Source: Lachnospiraceae bacterium (lineage in GTDB: Bacteria > Bacillota > Clostridia > Lachnospirales > Lachnospiraceae). From it: 64,000 bases of DNA. Below are positions 23,685 to 31,491 of this stretch, piece by piece. The first letter of the stretch is position 1. Each line of letters starts with the position of its first letter. Location of the stretch: positions 1 through 64,000 of the forward strand of contig JAJQHY010000036.1 in the NCBI GenBank assembly GCA_021199495.1. Direction: 5' to 3'. The notes below the pieces were generated by a model. The model ran no database searches and was not told the origin of the DNA. It worked only from the letters and a program-made list of their open reading frames with translations. A program made the translations under genes and the position numbers.

Positions 23685-23713
23685 TTGACGGATACCTGAG
23701 AAAGTAGTACACT
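23685..23713 (+). promoter_or_regulatory. Promoter of a predicted small RNA
   Basis: Plus-strand TTGACG (23685-23690), a 17-base spacer and TACACT (23708-23713). No plus-strand gene lies downstream. Confidence 0.65.
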
Positions 23714-23719
23714 TGCATT

Positions 23720-23800
23720 TAAATAGGGAAAGCATGCCCGCAGGATGGCATGCGAGGCCTGACCACGTACTCTAAGGAGCTTCCTTAGAGTATATTTTTT
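23720..23800 (+). ncRNA. Predicted stand-alone small RNA, about 80 bases
   Basis: Between the promoter at 23685-23713 and the terminator at 23768-23800 lies an 80-base transcript. It has a GCATGCC/GGCATGC hairpin (about 23732-23753) and a single-stranded linker GAGGCCTGACCACG before the terminator stem. No open frame with a binding site is present. It matches no RNA family I recognise (not SRP RNA, 6S or tmRNA). It is antisense to nothing annotated. Its terminator palindrome and GACCAC motif recur upstream of the AP2-domain gene. Confidence 0.5.
23768..23800 (+). terminator. Terminator of the predicted small RNA
   Basis: A perfect 11-bp stem (23768-23778 with 23782-23792) with a GCT loop, followed by a TATTTTTT tract on the plus strand. 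Confidence 0.8.
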
Positions 23801-23864
23801 GCCAATACGCTCACAACAACGCAGTGTGTAAAAGGTTCGAAAATGATCCAGGGTCTCATGGACT

Positions 23865-25172
23865 TCAATGCTGCCAGCTTTCACACATTCCAATTCCTCC
23901 TCGCTCCATAATCGCGTCACGGATCCGGCCGGCCTCCTCAAATCCCTGCGCCTCAAGCGACTGACTGGCCTGGTTCACTGCCTCCTCAAAACCGGAGACC
24001 ATGGTATCGAAGCGCTTCATCGCTATCCCGACGCCCAGACCGGCGTCCCTGGCTGCCCGTTCAAATGACTTCCTGGACACAGAATATAAATTGCGCTCCC
24101 CGCCAATGCCAAAGGCCATGTTCTCCGTGCTGCTGTCATAGACTGCCGTACTCACAATGTCATAGGCAGGGGCAAGCCGTATACTGCGCAGGCTGGCACT
24201 GTACAAAAGCGACAGGTTCTTGATATGATTATCTGTATTGCCAATGAGATAATTGAACACACAGATATCCCAGAGCCGGAGCTGATCCTCCAGCGGCTTC
24301 GCAGAATACAGCCGCAGCAGCTGAAATATCTTTGACATATAGCCCTCATCATCCCGTTCATATTTGCGCGCCGAAGCTATCCCAAGTGCCTGCGCAAAGT
24401 CCTCCTGATGAAGTCGGTAAGGGACGGGCATCCCGTTCAGCCTTCTGTCTGAAGCTCCCCGGATCCGGTCAAACCTTCTGCTTGCAAAAAGAACATCTCC
24501 CTCTTCGGTCTTTCTGCCGTCTCTGGATAAATTCAGGATAAAGCTGTCCGGAACGCAAATTCCGAGCTGTTTTGCCGTCAGAAGACAAAGCTGTTCGTTC
24601 GTCACAATCCGATCCAATCTTACATGGCTCTGCTTCACAATATGTGTACTGGGAGCGTCTCCAATGGGAAGATACCACTGCCGGTTTACTTCCTCATAAT
24701 ACAGCCCCACTTTTCCGGACGCGCCTGTCAGGGACAAATGTGATTTTGCGACAATCGATGCTGATTCGGACGCGCCCTCCCGTGCAAGAGCCTCAACCTC
24801 CCTTGAGGACAGGAGCCGATATTCCGGCGTCTCCTCATCCGCTCCTTCTTCCAGTATTTTCAGTGCGCCGAGGCATTCCCTGCCCAGCCCTGACAAAATG
24901 GAAAGATAATCCTCCTCGTCAGCATGCAGTCTTTGCGCGACACATTTTTTCGTAAAGCCTTCCGGCAAAAGACCCTCAAAATAGTTTTTCGTTCTTTCCG
25001 GTGAAAAGGTCCTTTCTTCCAGCGGCAGACTCAGCGATACCGGCCGACTGCCCTGCCAGGCCCTGTACGCGTCCGCGTAGGAAAAGCAGGCGTCCCTGCT
25101 GTCACGTCCGGTAATTTCTCCAATATAAACGGGCGACCCCTCGATTTCCATCCACACAGACAGCTTTCGCAT
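23865..25172 (-). CDS. hipA: HipA-family serine/threonine kinase toxin
   Basis: 435 residues, the usual length. The HipA N-terminal domain (about 1-110; SLSLPLEERTF, NYFEGLLPEG) precedes a kinase core with the nucleotide-binding segment SLTGASGKVGLYY, the catalytic loop YLIGNTDNHIKNLSLLY and the metal-binding YDIVST. In Escherichia coli HipA phosphorylates glutamyl-tRNA synthetase and halts translation; this homologue's target may differ. The ATG begins one base after the hipB stop, so the two are translationally coupled. The promoter and four operator-like repeats lie upstream of hipB. All catalytic residues I can recognise are present, so it looks functional. Confidence 0.88.
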   Translation of the reverse strand: MRKLSVWMEIEGSPVYIGEITGRDSRDACFSYADAYRAWQGSRPVSLSLPLEERTFSPERTKNYFEGLLPEGFTKKCVAQRLHADEEDYLSILSGLGRECLGALKILEEGADEETPEYRLLSSREVEALAREGASESASIVAKSHLSLTGASGKVGLYYEEVNRQWYLPIGDAPSTHIVKQSHVRLDRIVTNEQLCLLTAKQLGICVPDSFILNLSRDGRKTEEGDVLFASRRFDRIRGASDRRLNGMPVPYRLHQEDFAQALGIASARKYERDDEGYMSKIFQLLRLYSAKPLEDQLRLWDICVFNYLIGNTDNHIKNLSLLYSASLRSIRLAPAYDIVSTAVYDSSTENMAFGIGGERNLYSVSRKSFERAARDAGLGVGIAMKRFDTMVSGFEEAVNQASQSLEAQGFEEAGRIRDAIMERGGIGMCESWQH

Positions 25173-25173
25173 C

Positions 25174-25389
25174 CTATTCCCCCCTTTTCTCCATCAGAAG
25201 GTCCATCCCCAGAATGTTGACCACCTGGATTGCCTTTTCAAGCTGGATTCCCGGCTTTCCTCTCTCCAGATCTGAAATAAATGAGATACTCAGACCAGTA
25301 CATGCAGACAGATATGCCTGTGTGTAGTGCAGTTCTTTCCGTCTTTCACGGACCGCTCTCCCGAAAGAGCCGGCGTCTGTTATTTTCAT
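25174..25389 (-). CDS. hipB: HipB-like XRE-family antitoxin and autorepressor
   Basis: 71 residues with a single helix-turn-helix of the XRE/Cro type (about 10-62; QAYLSACTGLSISFISDLERG). It should bind operators before its own gene and neutralise HipA by complex formation. The protein ends right after the DNA-binding domain, shorter than HipB of E. coli (88 residues), with no long tail. Upstream lie a 39-bp repeat array and a near-consensus promoter at 25544-25572, giving a leader of about 150 bases. Confidence 0.85.
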   Translation of the reverse strand: MKITDAGSFGRAVRERRKELHYTQAYLSACTGLSISFISDLERGKPGIQLEKAIQVVNILGMDLLMEKRGE

Positions 25390-25407
25390 ACTCGCTCTCC
25401 CAATTTA

Positions 25408-25534
25408 GCCAAACGGCTTTATTTACTCTTCTCGTAGGAAAATTATGCCGAACGGCTTTATTTATTCTTCATCCAGGAAAATTATGCCAAACGGCTTTAT
25501 TTATCCTTCTTCCGGGCAAATTATGCCGAACGGC
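25408..25534 (-). repeat. Four phased 39-bp operator-like repeats before hipB
   Basis: The core GCC(A/G)AACGGC occurs at 25408-25417, 25447-25456, 25486-25495 and 25525-25534: exactly 39 bases apart each time, with similar sequence between (TTTATTTA, GGAAAATTATG). Each core is an inverted repeat GCC...GGC. They lie downstream of the predicted start site, between promoter and hipB, and are the obvious candidates for HipB binding sites. Confidence 0.85.
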
Positions 25535-25543
25535 TTTATTTTC

Positions 25544-25572
25544 ATGATAAAGTCAGGCGATCTGAATGTCAA
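25544..25572 (-). promoter_or_regulatory. Promoter of hipBA
   Basis: Consensus TTGACA (25567-25572), a 17-base spacer and TATCAT (25544-25549) on the minus strand. The -35 starts three bases beyond the pnp terminator U tract. Confidence 0.8.
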
Positions 25573-25574
25573 GC

Positions 25575-25610
25575 AAAAATTCCCCGGGGACTTCCATAAT
25601 CCCCGGGGAA
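25575..25610 (-). terminator. Intrinsic terminator of pnp
   Basis: An 11-bp stem made of TCCCCGGGGA arms (25580-25590 with 25600-25610) on the minus strand, followed by TTTTT. Confidence 0.85.
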
Positions 25611-25643
25611 TGATATGATCTTTTATTATGAAGAACCAGGCAA

Positions 25644-27734
25644 TCAGAACTGCGCGACATCCTTCATGGAGAAGCTGACGCGGCCCATCTTGTCCTTGCC
25701 CAGGCAGACAACGGTGACAGTGTCGCCCAGAGTCAGAACATCCTCCACGTGGTTGATGCGTTCCTTGCAGATCTTGGAGATATGCACCAGACCCTCCTTG
25801 CCGGGAGCAAACTCGATGAAAGCGCCGAACTCCTTGATACTGACAACCTTGCCCTTGAAGACCTGTCCGGCCTCAAAATCAGTCACGATGGTCTGGATCA
25901 TCTGCTGCGCGCTGTCCATCATCTTCTGGTCGGTGCCGCAGATGGATACCATGCCGTCATCGGTAATGTCAATCTTCACGCCGGTACGGGCAATGATCTC
26001 GTTGATGGTCTTGCCGCGCTGGCCCACCACCTCGCCGATCTTCTCAGGATCGATCTGCATGGAAATGATCTTCGGCGCGTACTTGCCAACCTCCGGACGC
26101 GGCTCGCTGATGCAGGGAAGCATGATGTTGTCCAGAATATACATTCTCGCTTCTCTGGTGCGGCGGATGGCCTCTTCCACGATCGGTCTGGTCAGGCCGT
26201 GGATCTTGATATCCATCTGGATAGCGGTGATACCGTCCTTCGTGCCGGCCACCTTGAAGTCCATGTCGCCGAAGAAATCCTCCAGGCCCTGAATATCTGT
26301 CAGTACGATGTAATCGTCATCGGTGTCGCCGGTCACCAGTCCGCAGGAAATGCCTGCCACCGGTTTCTTGATCGGTACGCCTGCCGCCATCAGAGACATG
26401 GTGGAAGCACAGATGGATGCCTGAGAGGTGGAGCCGTTGGACTCGAAGGTCTCAGACACGGTTCTGATCGCGTAGGGGAACTCCTCCTCGCTCGGCAGTA
26501 CCGGAACCAGCGCACGCTCCGCTAACGCGCCATGACCGATCTCGCGGCGTCCCGGGCCGCGGCTGACCTTGGTCTCGCCAACAGAGTAGGACGGGAAATT
26601 GTAGTGGTGCATATATCTCTTGGAGGTCTCATTCTCATCCAGACCGTCAATTCTCTGCGCCTCGGAAAGAGGAGCCAGTGTGGTGACGGTGCAGATCTGT
26701 GTCTGGCCGCGGGTAAACATGGCGGAGCCGTGTACTCTCGGAATGATATCCACCTCGGCAGCTAACGGACGGATCTGGTTGATCGCACGTCCGTCCGGGC
26801 GCTTGTGATCCTTTAAAATCATCTTGCGGACGGTCTTTTTCTGATACTGGTAAATCGCGTCACCCAAAAGCGGCAGCCACTCTTCGTGATCCGCCAAAGC
26901 TTCCTCCAGCTTCGCGGTGATCTGGCGGATATTCTCGTCGCGAACCTGCTTTACATCCGCGAATACGGCCTCTTCCATCTCAGCCGGAGGAACGATCTCT
27001 TTGATCGCCTCGGTCAGCTCGTCCGGAATCACATATTTCGTGTACTCGTGCTTCGGCTTGCCTACCTCGGCTACGATTTTATTGATGAAGTCAATGATGG
27101 TCAGGTTGACATCGTGCGCCTTGTAAATGGCCTCGATCATCAGGTCCTCCGGCACCTCATTTGCGCCGGCCTCAATCATGATGACCTTCTCAGCGGTAGA
27201 AGCAACGGTCAGGTTTAAGTCGCCCTTCTTCCACTGCTCCTGGCTCGGGTTGATGATCAGCTCACCGTCAATCAGGCCAACCTGTGTCATGGCGCAGGGG
27301 CCGTCGAACGGGATATCGGAAATGCAGGTAGCGATGGATGTGCCGATCATGGCCACCAGCTCCGGTCTGCAGGCCGGGTCCACGCTCATAACCATATTGT
27401 CAAGTGTAACGTCGTTGCGGTAATCCTTCGGGAACAGGGGACGCATCGGGCGGTCAATCACACGGTCAGTCAAAACGGCGTTCTCGCTGGCCTTGCCCTC
27501 GCGCTTGTTAAAGCCTCCGGGGATCTTGCCCACCGCGTACATCTTCTCCTCATACTCCACGCTCAGCGGGAAAAAGTCAATGCCGTCGCGGGGCTTCTCG
27601 GAAGCGGTAGCCGTACATAAAACGGTCGTGTCTCCGTACATCATGAACGCACAGCCGTTGGCCTGCGCTCCAACGCGGCCGATGTCGACTCTTAAGGTCC
27701 TGCCGGCCAGTTCCATTGTGTAAGTTTTGTACAT
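25644..27734 (-). CDS. pnp: Polyribonucleotide nucleotidyltransferase (PNPase)
   Basis: 696 residues. It degrades RNA 3' to 5' by phosphorolysis and acts in mRNA turnover. Domains in order: first RNase PH (about 10-210), the helical PNPase linker, a second RNase PH (about 320-550; ASICASTMSLMAAGVPI, DFFGDMDFKVAGT), KH (about 555-615; VVGQRGKTINEIIARTG) and S1 (about 620-690). I start at 27734 (MYKTYTMELAGR) because GGAGG lies 6 bases upstream; the open frame runs 26 codons further without homology. It follows rpsO with a moderate terminator between, the common Firmicutes order, and ends at a strong terminator. Confidence 0.96.
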   Translation of the reverse strand: MYKTYTMELAGRTLRVDIGRVGAQANGCAFMMYGDTTVLCTATASEKPRDGIDFFPLSVEYEEKMYAVGKIPGGFNKREGKASENAVLTDRVIDRPMRPLFPKDYRNDVTLDNMVMSVDPACRPELVAMIGTSIATCISDIPFDGPCAMTQVGLIDGELIINPSQEQWKKGDLNLTVASTAEKVIMIEAGANEVPEDLMIEAIYKAHDVNLTIIDFINKIVAEVGKPKHEYTKYVIPDELTEAIKEIVPPAEMEEAVFADVKQVRDENIRQITAKLEEALADHEEWLPLLGDAIYQYQKKTVRKMILKDHKRPDGRAINQIRPLAAEVDIIPRVHGSAMFTRGQTQICTVTTLAPLSEAQRIDGLDENETSKRYMHHYNFPSYSVGETKVSRGPGRREIGHGALAERALVPVLPSEEEFPYAIRTVSETFESNGSTSQASICASTMSLMAAGVPIKKPVAGISCGLVTGDTDDDYIVLTDIQGLEDFFGDMDFKVAGTKDGITAIQMDIKIHGLTRPIVEEAIRRTREARMYILDNIMLPCISEPRPEVGKYAPKIISMQIDPEKIGEVVGQRGKTINEIIARTGVKIDITDDGMVSICGTDQKMMDSAQQMIQTIVTDFEAGQVFKGKVVSIKEFGAFIEFAPGKEGLVHISKICKERINHVEDVLTLGDTVTVVCLGKDKMGRVSFSMKDVAQF

Positions 27735-27859
27735 TCTTTTCCTCCATAATCGCAATGCTGCGACTTCTACTGTGACCTTGAAACCGCCGTGTAAGGTGCG
27801 GTCCACGATCAATAATAATACTTCTATTTTAAAAGCCTGAGGCTTTCAAATAAACGCGC

Positions 27860-27892
27860 AAAAGGCGGGAATGCATTTCGGCATTTCCCGCC
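27860..27892 (-). terminator. Partial terminator between rpsO and pnp
   Basis: GGCGGGAAATGC pairs with GCATTCCCGCC on the minus strand (27881-27892 with 27864-27874), followed by only four T. It probably ends part of the rpsO transcripts and lets the rest continue into pnp. A weaker AAAGCC/GGCTTT hairpin follows at about 27834-27848. Confidence 0.55.
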
Positions 27893-27905
27893 AAAGGGGC
27901 AATTA

Positions 27906-28172
27906 TTATCTTCTGATACCCAGCTTCTCGATGAGGGCACGATATCTCTCGATGTCCTTCTTCTTCAGATAATCCAGCAGTCCACGTCTCTGGCCAATCA
28001 TCTTGTACATGCCGCGGCGGGAGTGGTTATCCTTCGGGTTCGCCTTCAGGTGCTCTGTCAGCTCGTTGATACGGGCGGTCAGAACAGCTACCTGTACCTC
28101 CGGAGAACCGGTGTCGCCGGGAGTTCTGGCATACTCGTTCATAATTGCGGTTTTCTTTTCCTTGGAAATCAT
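27906..28172 (-). CDS. rpsO: 30S ribosomal protein S15
   Basis: 88 residues, full length, with the conserved [26 protein letters not shown] and [12 protein letters not shown] segments that contact 16S rRNA. AGGAGG lies 8 bases before the ATG. Transcription starts at the promoter 28264-28292. The 85-base leader may hold the S15 autoregulatory fold. Confidence 0.97.
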   Translation of the reverse strand: MISKEKKTAIMNEYARTPGDTGSPEVQVAVLTARINELTEHLKANPKDNHSRRGMYKMIGQRRGLLDYLKKKDIERYRALIEKLGIRR

Positions 28173-28257
28173 CTTATCATCCTCCTGAAATTTGGTAAAC
28201 GCCGGACACCAGGCAGGGGTCGGAGTTTCCCGCCACCGGGTGTTGGCTCAATTCAAC
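28173..28257 (-). promoter_or_regulatory. rpsO leader, possible S15 autoregulation site
   Basis: The leader is GC-rich and can form stems around CACCCGGTGGCGGG and CCTGGTGTCCGGCG. S15 leaders of Firmicutes bind S15 and repress translation, and length and position fit. I could not match a specific consensus base by base. Confidence 0.35.
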
Positions 28258-28263
28258 CGCAAT

Positions 28264-28292
28264 ATCATAGCACATGCGGTTAGATTTGTAAA
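28264..28292 (-). promoter_or_regulatory. Promoter of rpsO
   Basis: TTTACA (28287-28292), a 17-base spacer and an extended -10, TGCTATGAT (-10 at 28264-28269), on the minus strand. Confidence 0.7.
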
Positions 28293-28318
28293 GCACTTTT
28301 TACTATTCACAGCCGTTA

Positions 28319-29353
28319 TTACGAAAGTATCCTCACCGCGGCCACAGGCGTTCTGTAATTATAATTCGAAATCTTGATGCCGCTTCTCTCATCGCTGGCG
28401 TGTACGATCTGTCCGTTGCCGATATAGATCGCCACATGGCTGATATTGCTGGCGCTGCTGCCGTAGAAAAGCAGATCGCCGGGCTGCAGCTCCGAAGTCG
28501 AAATCCGTGTACCGCAGTTGGCCTGCGCGGCTGAACTGTGCGGCAGAGAATAACCAAAATGCGCATAGACACTGAGTACAAAGCCGGAGCAGTCCGCGCC
28601 GTTGGTCAGGCTCGTGCCTCCCCATACATAGGGATTGCCGACAAACTGCAGCGCATAATCTACCAGAGAAACTCTCACACTCGATACACCGCTGCCATAC
28701 TGCAATGAACTGAGCGTCACGGCCGTATCCAAACCTTCTACGATCTCCACATACTCTTCGCTGACATAGACCGTGTCCGTATTCAGAACACACTCGACCC
28801 AGCCGTCGCTTACCGCGACAACTTCCAGCTCCTCACCGGTCGCCACCTGGGTCAGAATATCATACTCCTCACCCGGACCTGTCCGTACATTCAGACCGTC
28901 CGTCTGCACCACAGCCTTCGTATAAACGATGCTCAGTGCCTTCACCTTGGCCTCCACGCCGGTGATAATAAACTCAGCGCTGACATAGCCCTCTACCTCT
29001 CCGGAGGTGATATAATACCAGCCGTCCTTCTCAAATAAAATCTCGCAGGCGGCGTTATTCGTCATCTTACCCACTACAGAATCATCTGTGGACGGGCCGC
29101 TTCTCACATTCAGGTTACCCTCTTCCACCTGGGCAATTCCCAGATTGGTGTAGCCCCAGAGATTGTTCTCACCGCTCTCTGCGTACTGGATACAGTCCTC
29201 TTCATCCAGCGTGGAGCTGGTGACGCTCGCAATGCCGATATTGCCAAAAGCCGTAGTCATGCTGGCGGCGGAAACGTTCACAGACTGCCGGCTCACACCG
29301 GCAATCGCGACAGTACAGATCATCCCCGCCATCAGAACTTTCGTAAATTTCAT
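28319..29353 (-). CDS. Secreted NlpC/P60 peptidoglycan endopeptidase with SH3 domains
   Basis: 344 residues: signal peptide (about 1-30), two bacterial SH3 domains (about 70-130 and 145-205; GNLNVRSGPSTDD, GLNVRTGPGEEYD) for wall binding, and a C-terminal NlpC/P60 domain (about 225-344) with catalytic Cys in NGADCSGFV and His in ISHVAIYIG. It should cut the D-glutamyl/diamino-acid bond of wall peptides. I start at 29353: GGAG lies 9 bases upstream, whereas the GTG at 29368 would overlap that site. It has its own strong promoter and a WalR-like box in the leader, fitting a cell-wall hydrolase under WalRK control. Confidence 0.9.
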   Translation of the reverse strand: MKFTKVLMAGMICTVAIAGVSRQSVNVSAASMTTAFGNIGIASVTSSTLDEEDCIQYAESGENNLWGYTNLGIAQVEEGNLNVRSGPSTDDSVVGKMTNNAACEILFEKDGWYYITSGEVEGYVSAEFIITGVEAKVKALSIVYTKAVVQTDGLNVRTGPGEEYDILTQVATGEELEVVAVSDGWVECVLNTDTVYVSEEYVEIVEGLDTAVTLSSLQYGSGVSSVRVSLVDYALQFVGNPYVWGGTSLTNGADCSGFVLSVYAHFGYSLPHSSAAQANCGTRISTSELQPGDLLFYGSSASNISHVAIYIGNGQIVHASDERSGIKISNYNYRTPVAAVRILS

Positions 29354-29437
29354 AAATAATGACTCCACTATAATTTGTGCAGCAACAAGACAAAGCCCGA
29401 CTAAATCTTGTATCTTTCCCCTTTTGCTCTTTGAATT

Positions 29438-29454
29438 GTTACAAATTTATTACA
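29438..29454 (-). promoter_or_regulatory. Candidate WalR box
   Basis: Minus-strand TGTAAT-N5-TGTAAC fits the WalR consensus TGTWAH-N5-TGTWAH exactly. It lies about 6-22 bases downstream of the predicted start site, a position that would favour repression. Confidence 0.5.
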
Positions 29455-29466
29455 AATTCTGAAATC

Positions 29467-29495
29467 ATTGTAACAAGCGGAATCCGGTATGTCAA
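29467..29495 (-). promoter_or_regulatory. Promoter of the NlpC/P60 gene
   Basis: Consensus TTGACA (29490-29495), a 17-base spacer and TACAAT (29467-29472) on the minus strand. The predicted leader is about 107 bases. Confidence 0.75.
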
Positions 29496-29524
29496 CCCTT
29501 TTATGATCTTTTTTTACAAATTTG

Positions 29525-30484
29525 TTACTGTGAATTCGCAGCCCAGTACTCTCTCCCCTGCGCAATATCTCTCCCCATCTGCTCTTTCAGCCGCTCCAGG
29601 CTTTCAAACTTCTGCTCCGGCCGCTTATATCCATAAAAAAACACCTCCGCCTCTTCCCCGTAAGCGTCCCCGTCAAACCCGTAAAGGTACGTCTCCGCCA
29701 GAACTGTTTCATCCTTCGCGACCGTTGGTTTGCAACCCACATTGGTGATGGAAGCATACCTCTTTCCGCCCAGCAGCGTCTGCGAATAATAAACCCCGTA
29801 AGGCGGCGTCAGCTTTCCCTGCGGCCAGGCTAAGTTGATCGTGGGCATATGAAGGACGGGGCCTCCCAGGTGTTTCCCGTGAATCACGAACCCCTCCACA
29901 GAGTACGGCCGCCCGCACAGGGCGCTCACCTCCTCCATTTTTCCTTCCTCCAGAAGCTCTCTGACCAGCGTGGAGCTGACTGCGGTATTGAATTCGTATC
30001 CGGGCAAAATCTCAGCGGCGGACAGCTTGTCCACAATCTCTACCTGATAGCCGAGCGTTTTTGCCATTTTCTCCAGAAGCTGCCGGTTGCCCAGACCTTT
30101 GTGGCCGAAGCTTAAATCCTCGCCCGCCACGATGACCGCGGCGTTTAACTGCCGCACCAGCACGTCCCGCACAAAATCCTCCGCAGGCGTCGCCGCCGTC
30201 TGTAACGTCATGGGAAACTCCAGCAGGACATCCGCCCCCAGACCTTCCATCAGTTTACGCTTCTCCGCGCAGGTAGTCAGCTCGCCGACCTGCGTCCCGG
30301 GCGCAAAAATACTGGCAGGCGACCTGTCGAACGTAAATACCACTGCCGTCAGTCCCTGCCTCTGCCAGTCGCGCATTCGCTTCAGCAATTTCTGATGTCC
30401 CAGATGGACGCCGTCAAATTTGCCGATGGCTACCACAGTGCGCTCCGCAATATGAAATTCTGTCGTTTCTGAAATAATCTGCAT
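29525..30484 (-). CDS. ribF: Bifunctional riboflavin kinase / FAD synthetase
   Basis: 319 residues. It converts riboflavin to FMN and then FAD. The N-terminal nucleotidyltransferase domain (about 10-160) has GKFDGVHLGHQKLL and the late NSSTLVR-type SSTLVRELL. The C-terminal riboflavin kinase domain (about 180-310) has HGKHLGGPVLHMPTINL and PPYGVYYSQ. Last gene of the rimP-nusA-infB operon in this window, a frequent Firmicutes order. No terminator with a U tract is evident after it. Confidence 0.95.
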   Translation of the reverse strand: MQIISETTEFHIAERTVVAIGKFDGVHLGHQKLLKRMRDWQRQGLTAVVFTFDRSPASIFAPGTQVGELTTCAEKRKLMEGLGADVLLEFPMTLQTAATPAEDFVRDVLVRQLNAAVIVAGEDLSFGHKGLGNRQLLEKMAKTLGYQVEIVDKLSAAEILPGYEFNTAVSSTLVRELLEEGKMEEVSALCGRPYSVEGFVIHGKHLGGPVLHMPTINLAWPQGKLTPPYGVYYSQTLLGGKRYASITNVGCKPTVAKDETVLAETYLYGFDGDAYGEEAEVFFYGYKRPEQKFESLERLKEQMGRDIAQGREYWAANSQ

Positions 30485-30591
30485 AACACTACTATTCTCA
30501 ATAAAAACGCACGGCTTTGGATGTCTTGGTTAACGCAGCAAAAGGGTATGATACCATGGATTGTTCCGCAAAAGACGCTCCCGCAATCATA

Positions 30592-31491
30592 TCATTTCGT
30601 CAGGAAAAATTTCACCGGCTTTAAAACCGCTTCCGCACTCCGGTATTCATAAACACCGTAAAACCGCTCGTCTTCTCCGTACAGCCGCACTTTTTCACCA
30701 TCCGAAAGCAAAACCGGCTCCGTGAGCGTCTCTGTTCTCAGTTTATTACCGTTCTCCGCAATTTTCATAAAACGGTCTTTCAGTGTTACCGCCTGATACT
30801 GCATGAAGATCTGATCCACACCAAGCACGATTTCGGGAAGCGTACCCGCATCCCTGTGCCGTTCCAGTTCGACAAGCGTCACCGCCGTACTTTTGTCAAA
30901 GGCGCCGACCCGGGTACGCTCCAGGCTCTGCATGCAGCCGCCGCAGTTTAACTTTTCCCCGATGTCCTGACAGAGGGACCGGATGTAAGTGCCTTTAGAG
31001 CAGACCACCCGAAAGGAAACCACCGGCAGCTTAAGGGAAAGGATTTCCAGCCCGGTAATTTCAATGCTGCGCGGCGTCCGCTCGACCTCCCTGCCCGCCC
31101 GTGCGAGCTCATAGAGGCGTTTTCCGTTCACCTTCACGGCAGAATACATGGGCGGAATCTGTTCAGACACCCCCAGAAAGGAAAGAATTGCCGCCCGTAC
31201 TTCCTCTTCATCGCATGTGACAGGTCTGGTTTCCAGCACCTGCCCGGTCGTATCCAGGGTATCGGTCGTCACACCCAAAAGCAACTCCGCGATATACTCC
31301 TTGTCATGATCCGCCAGGAATTCCGCAGCCTTCGTCGCATTGCCGACACAGACGGGCAATACCCCTGTGGCGGCCGGGTCCAGCGTACCGGTGTGGCCGA
31401 TTTTGCGTGTCTTTAAAATGCCGCGCATTTTGGCCACCACGTCGAAGGAGGTATAGCCCGCTTCCTTATAGATATTGATGATTCCGTTCAT
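30592..31491 (-). CDS. truB: tRNA pseudouridine(55) synthase
   Basis: 299 residues. It makes pseudouridine 55 in the T-loop of tRNAs. The catalytic aspartate is in GHTGTLDPAATGVLP; KEYIAELLLG and SKGTYIRSLCQDIG are also typical. I start at 31491 (MNGIINIYKEAGYTS): its ATG overlaps the nrnA stop as ATGA and GGAG lies 8 bases upstream. The open frame extends 18 codons further inside nrnA. Confidence 0.96.
   Translation of the reverse strand: MNGIINIYKEAGYTSFDVVAKMRGILKTRKIGHTGTLDPAATGVLPVCVGNATKAAEFLADHDKEYIAELLLGVTTDTLDTTGQVLETRPVTCDEEEVRAAILSFLGVSEQIPPMYSAVKVNGKRLYELARAGREVERTPRSIEITGLEILSLKLPVVSFRVVCSKGTYIRSLCQDIGEKLNCGGCMQSLERTRVGAFDKSTAVTLVELERHRDAGTLPEIVLGVDQIFMQYQAVTLKDRFMKIAENGNKLRTETLTEPVLLSDGEKVRLYGEDERFYGVYEYRSAEAVLKPVKFFLTK

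Noticed and set aside
23463..23735. 90-codon minus frame after hipA
   Set aside because: It spans the strong terminator at 23541-23585, has no binding site and shows no coding character.
25408..25534. Short CRISPR array
   Set aside because: The intervals between cores are themselves similar, there are only four units, no cas gene is near, and the position before hipB fits operators.
25281..25547. Plus-strand open frame of 88 codons with a repeated 13-residue unit
   Set aside because: The repeats are the translated hipBA operator array (39 bp = 13 codons). There is no ribosome binding site, and the frame overlaps hipB.
25644..27812. Longer PNPase starting at 27812
   Set aside because: The extra 26 residues have no similarity to the family, and GGAGG lies directly before the ATG at 27734.
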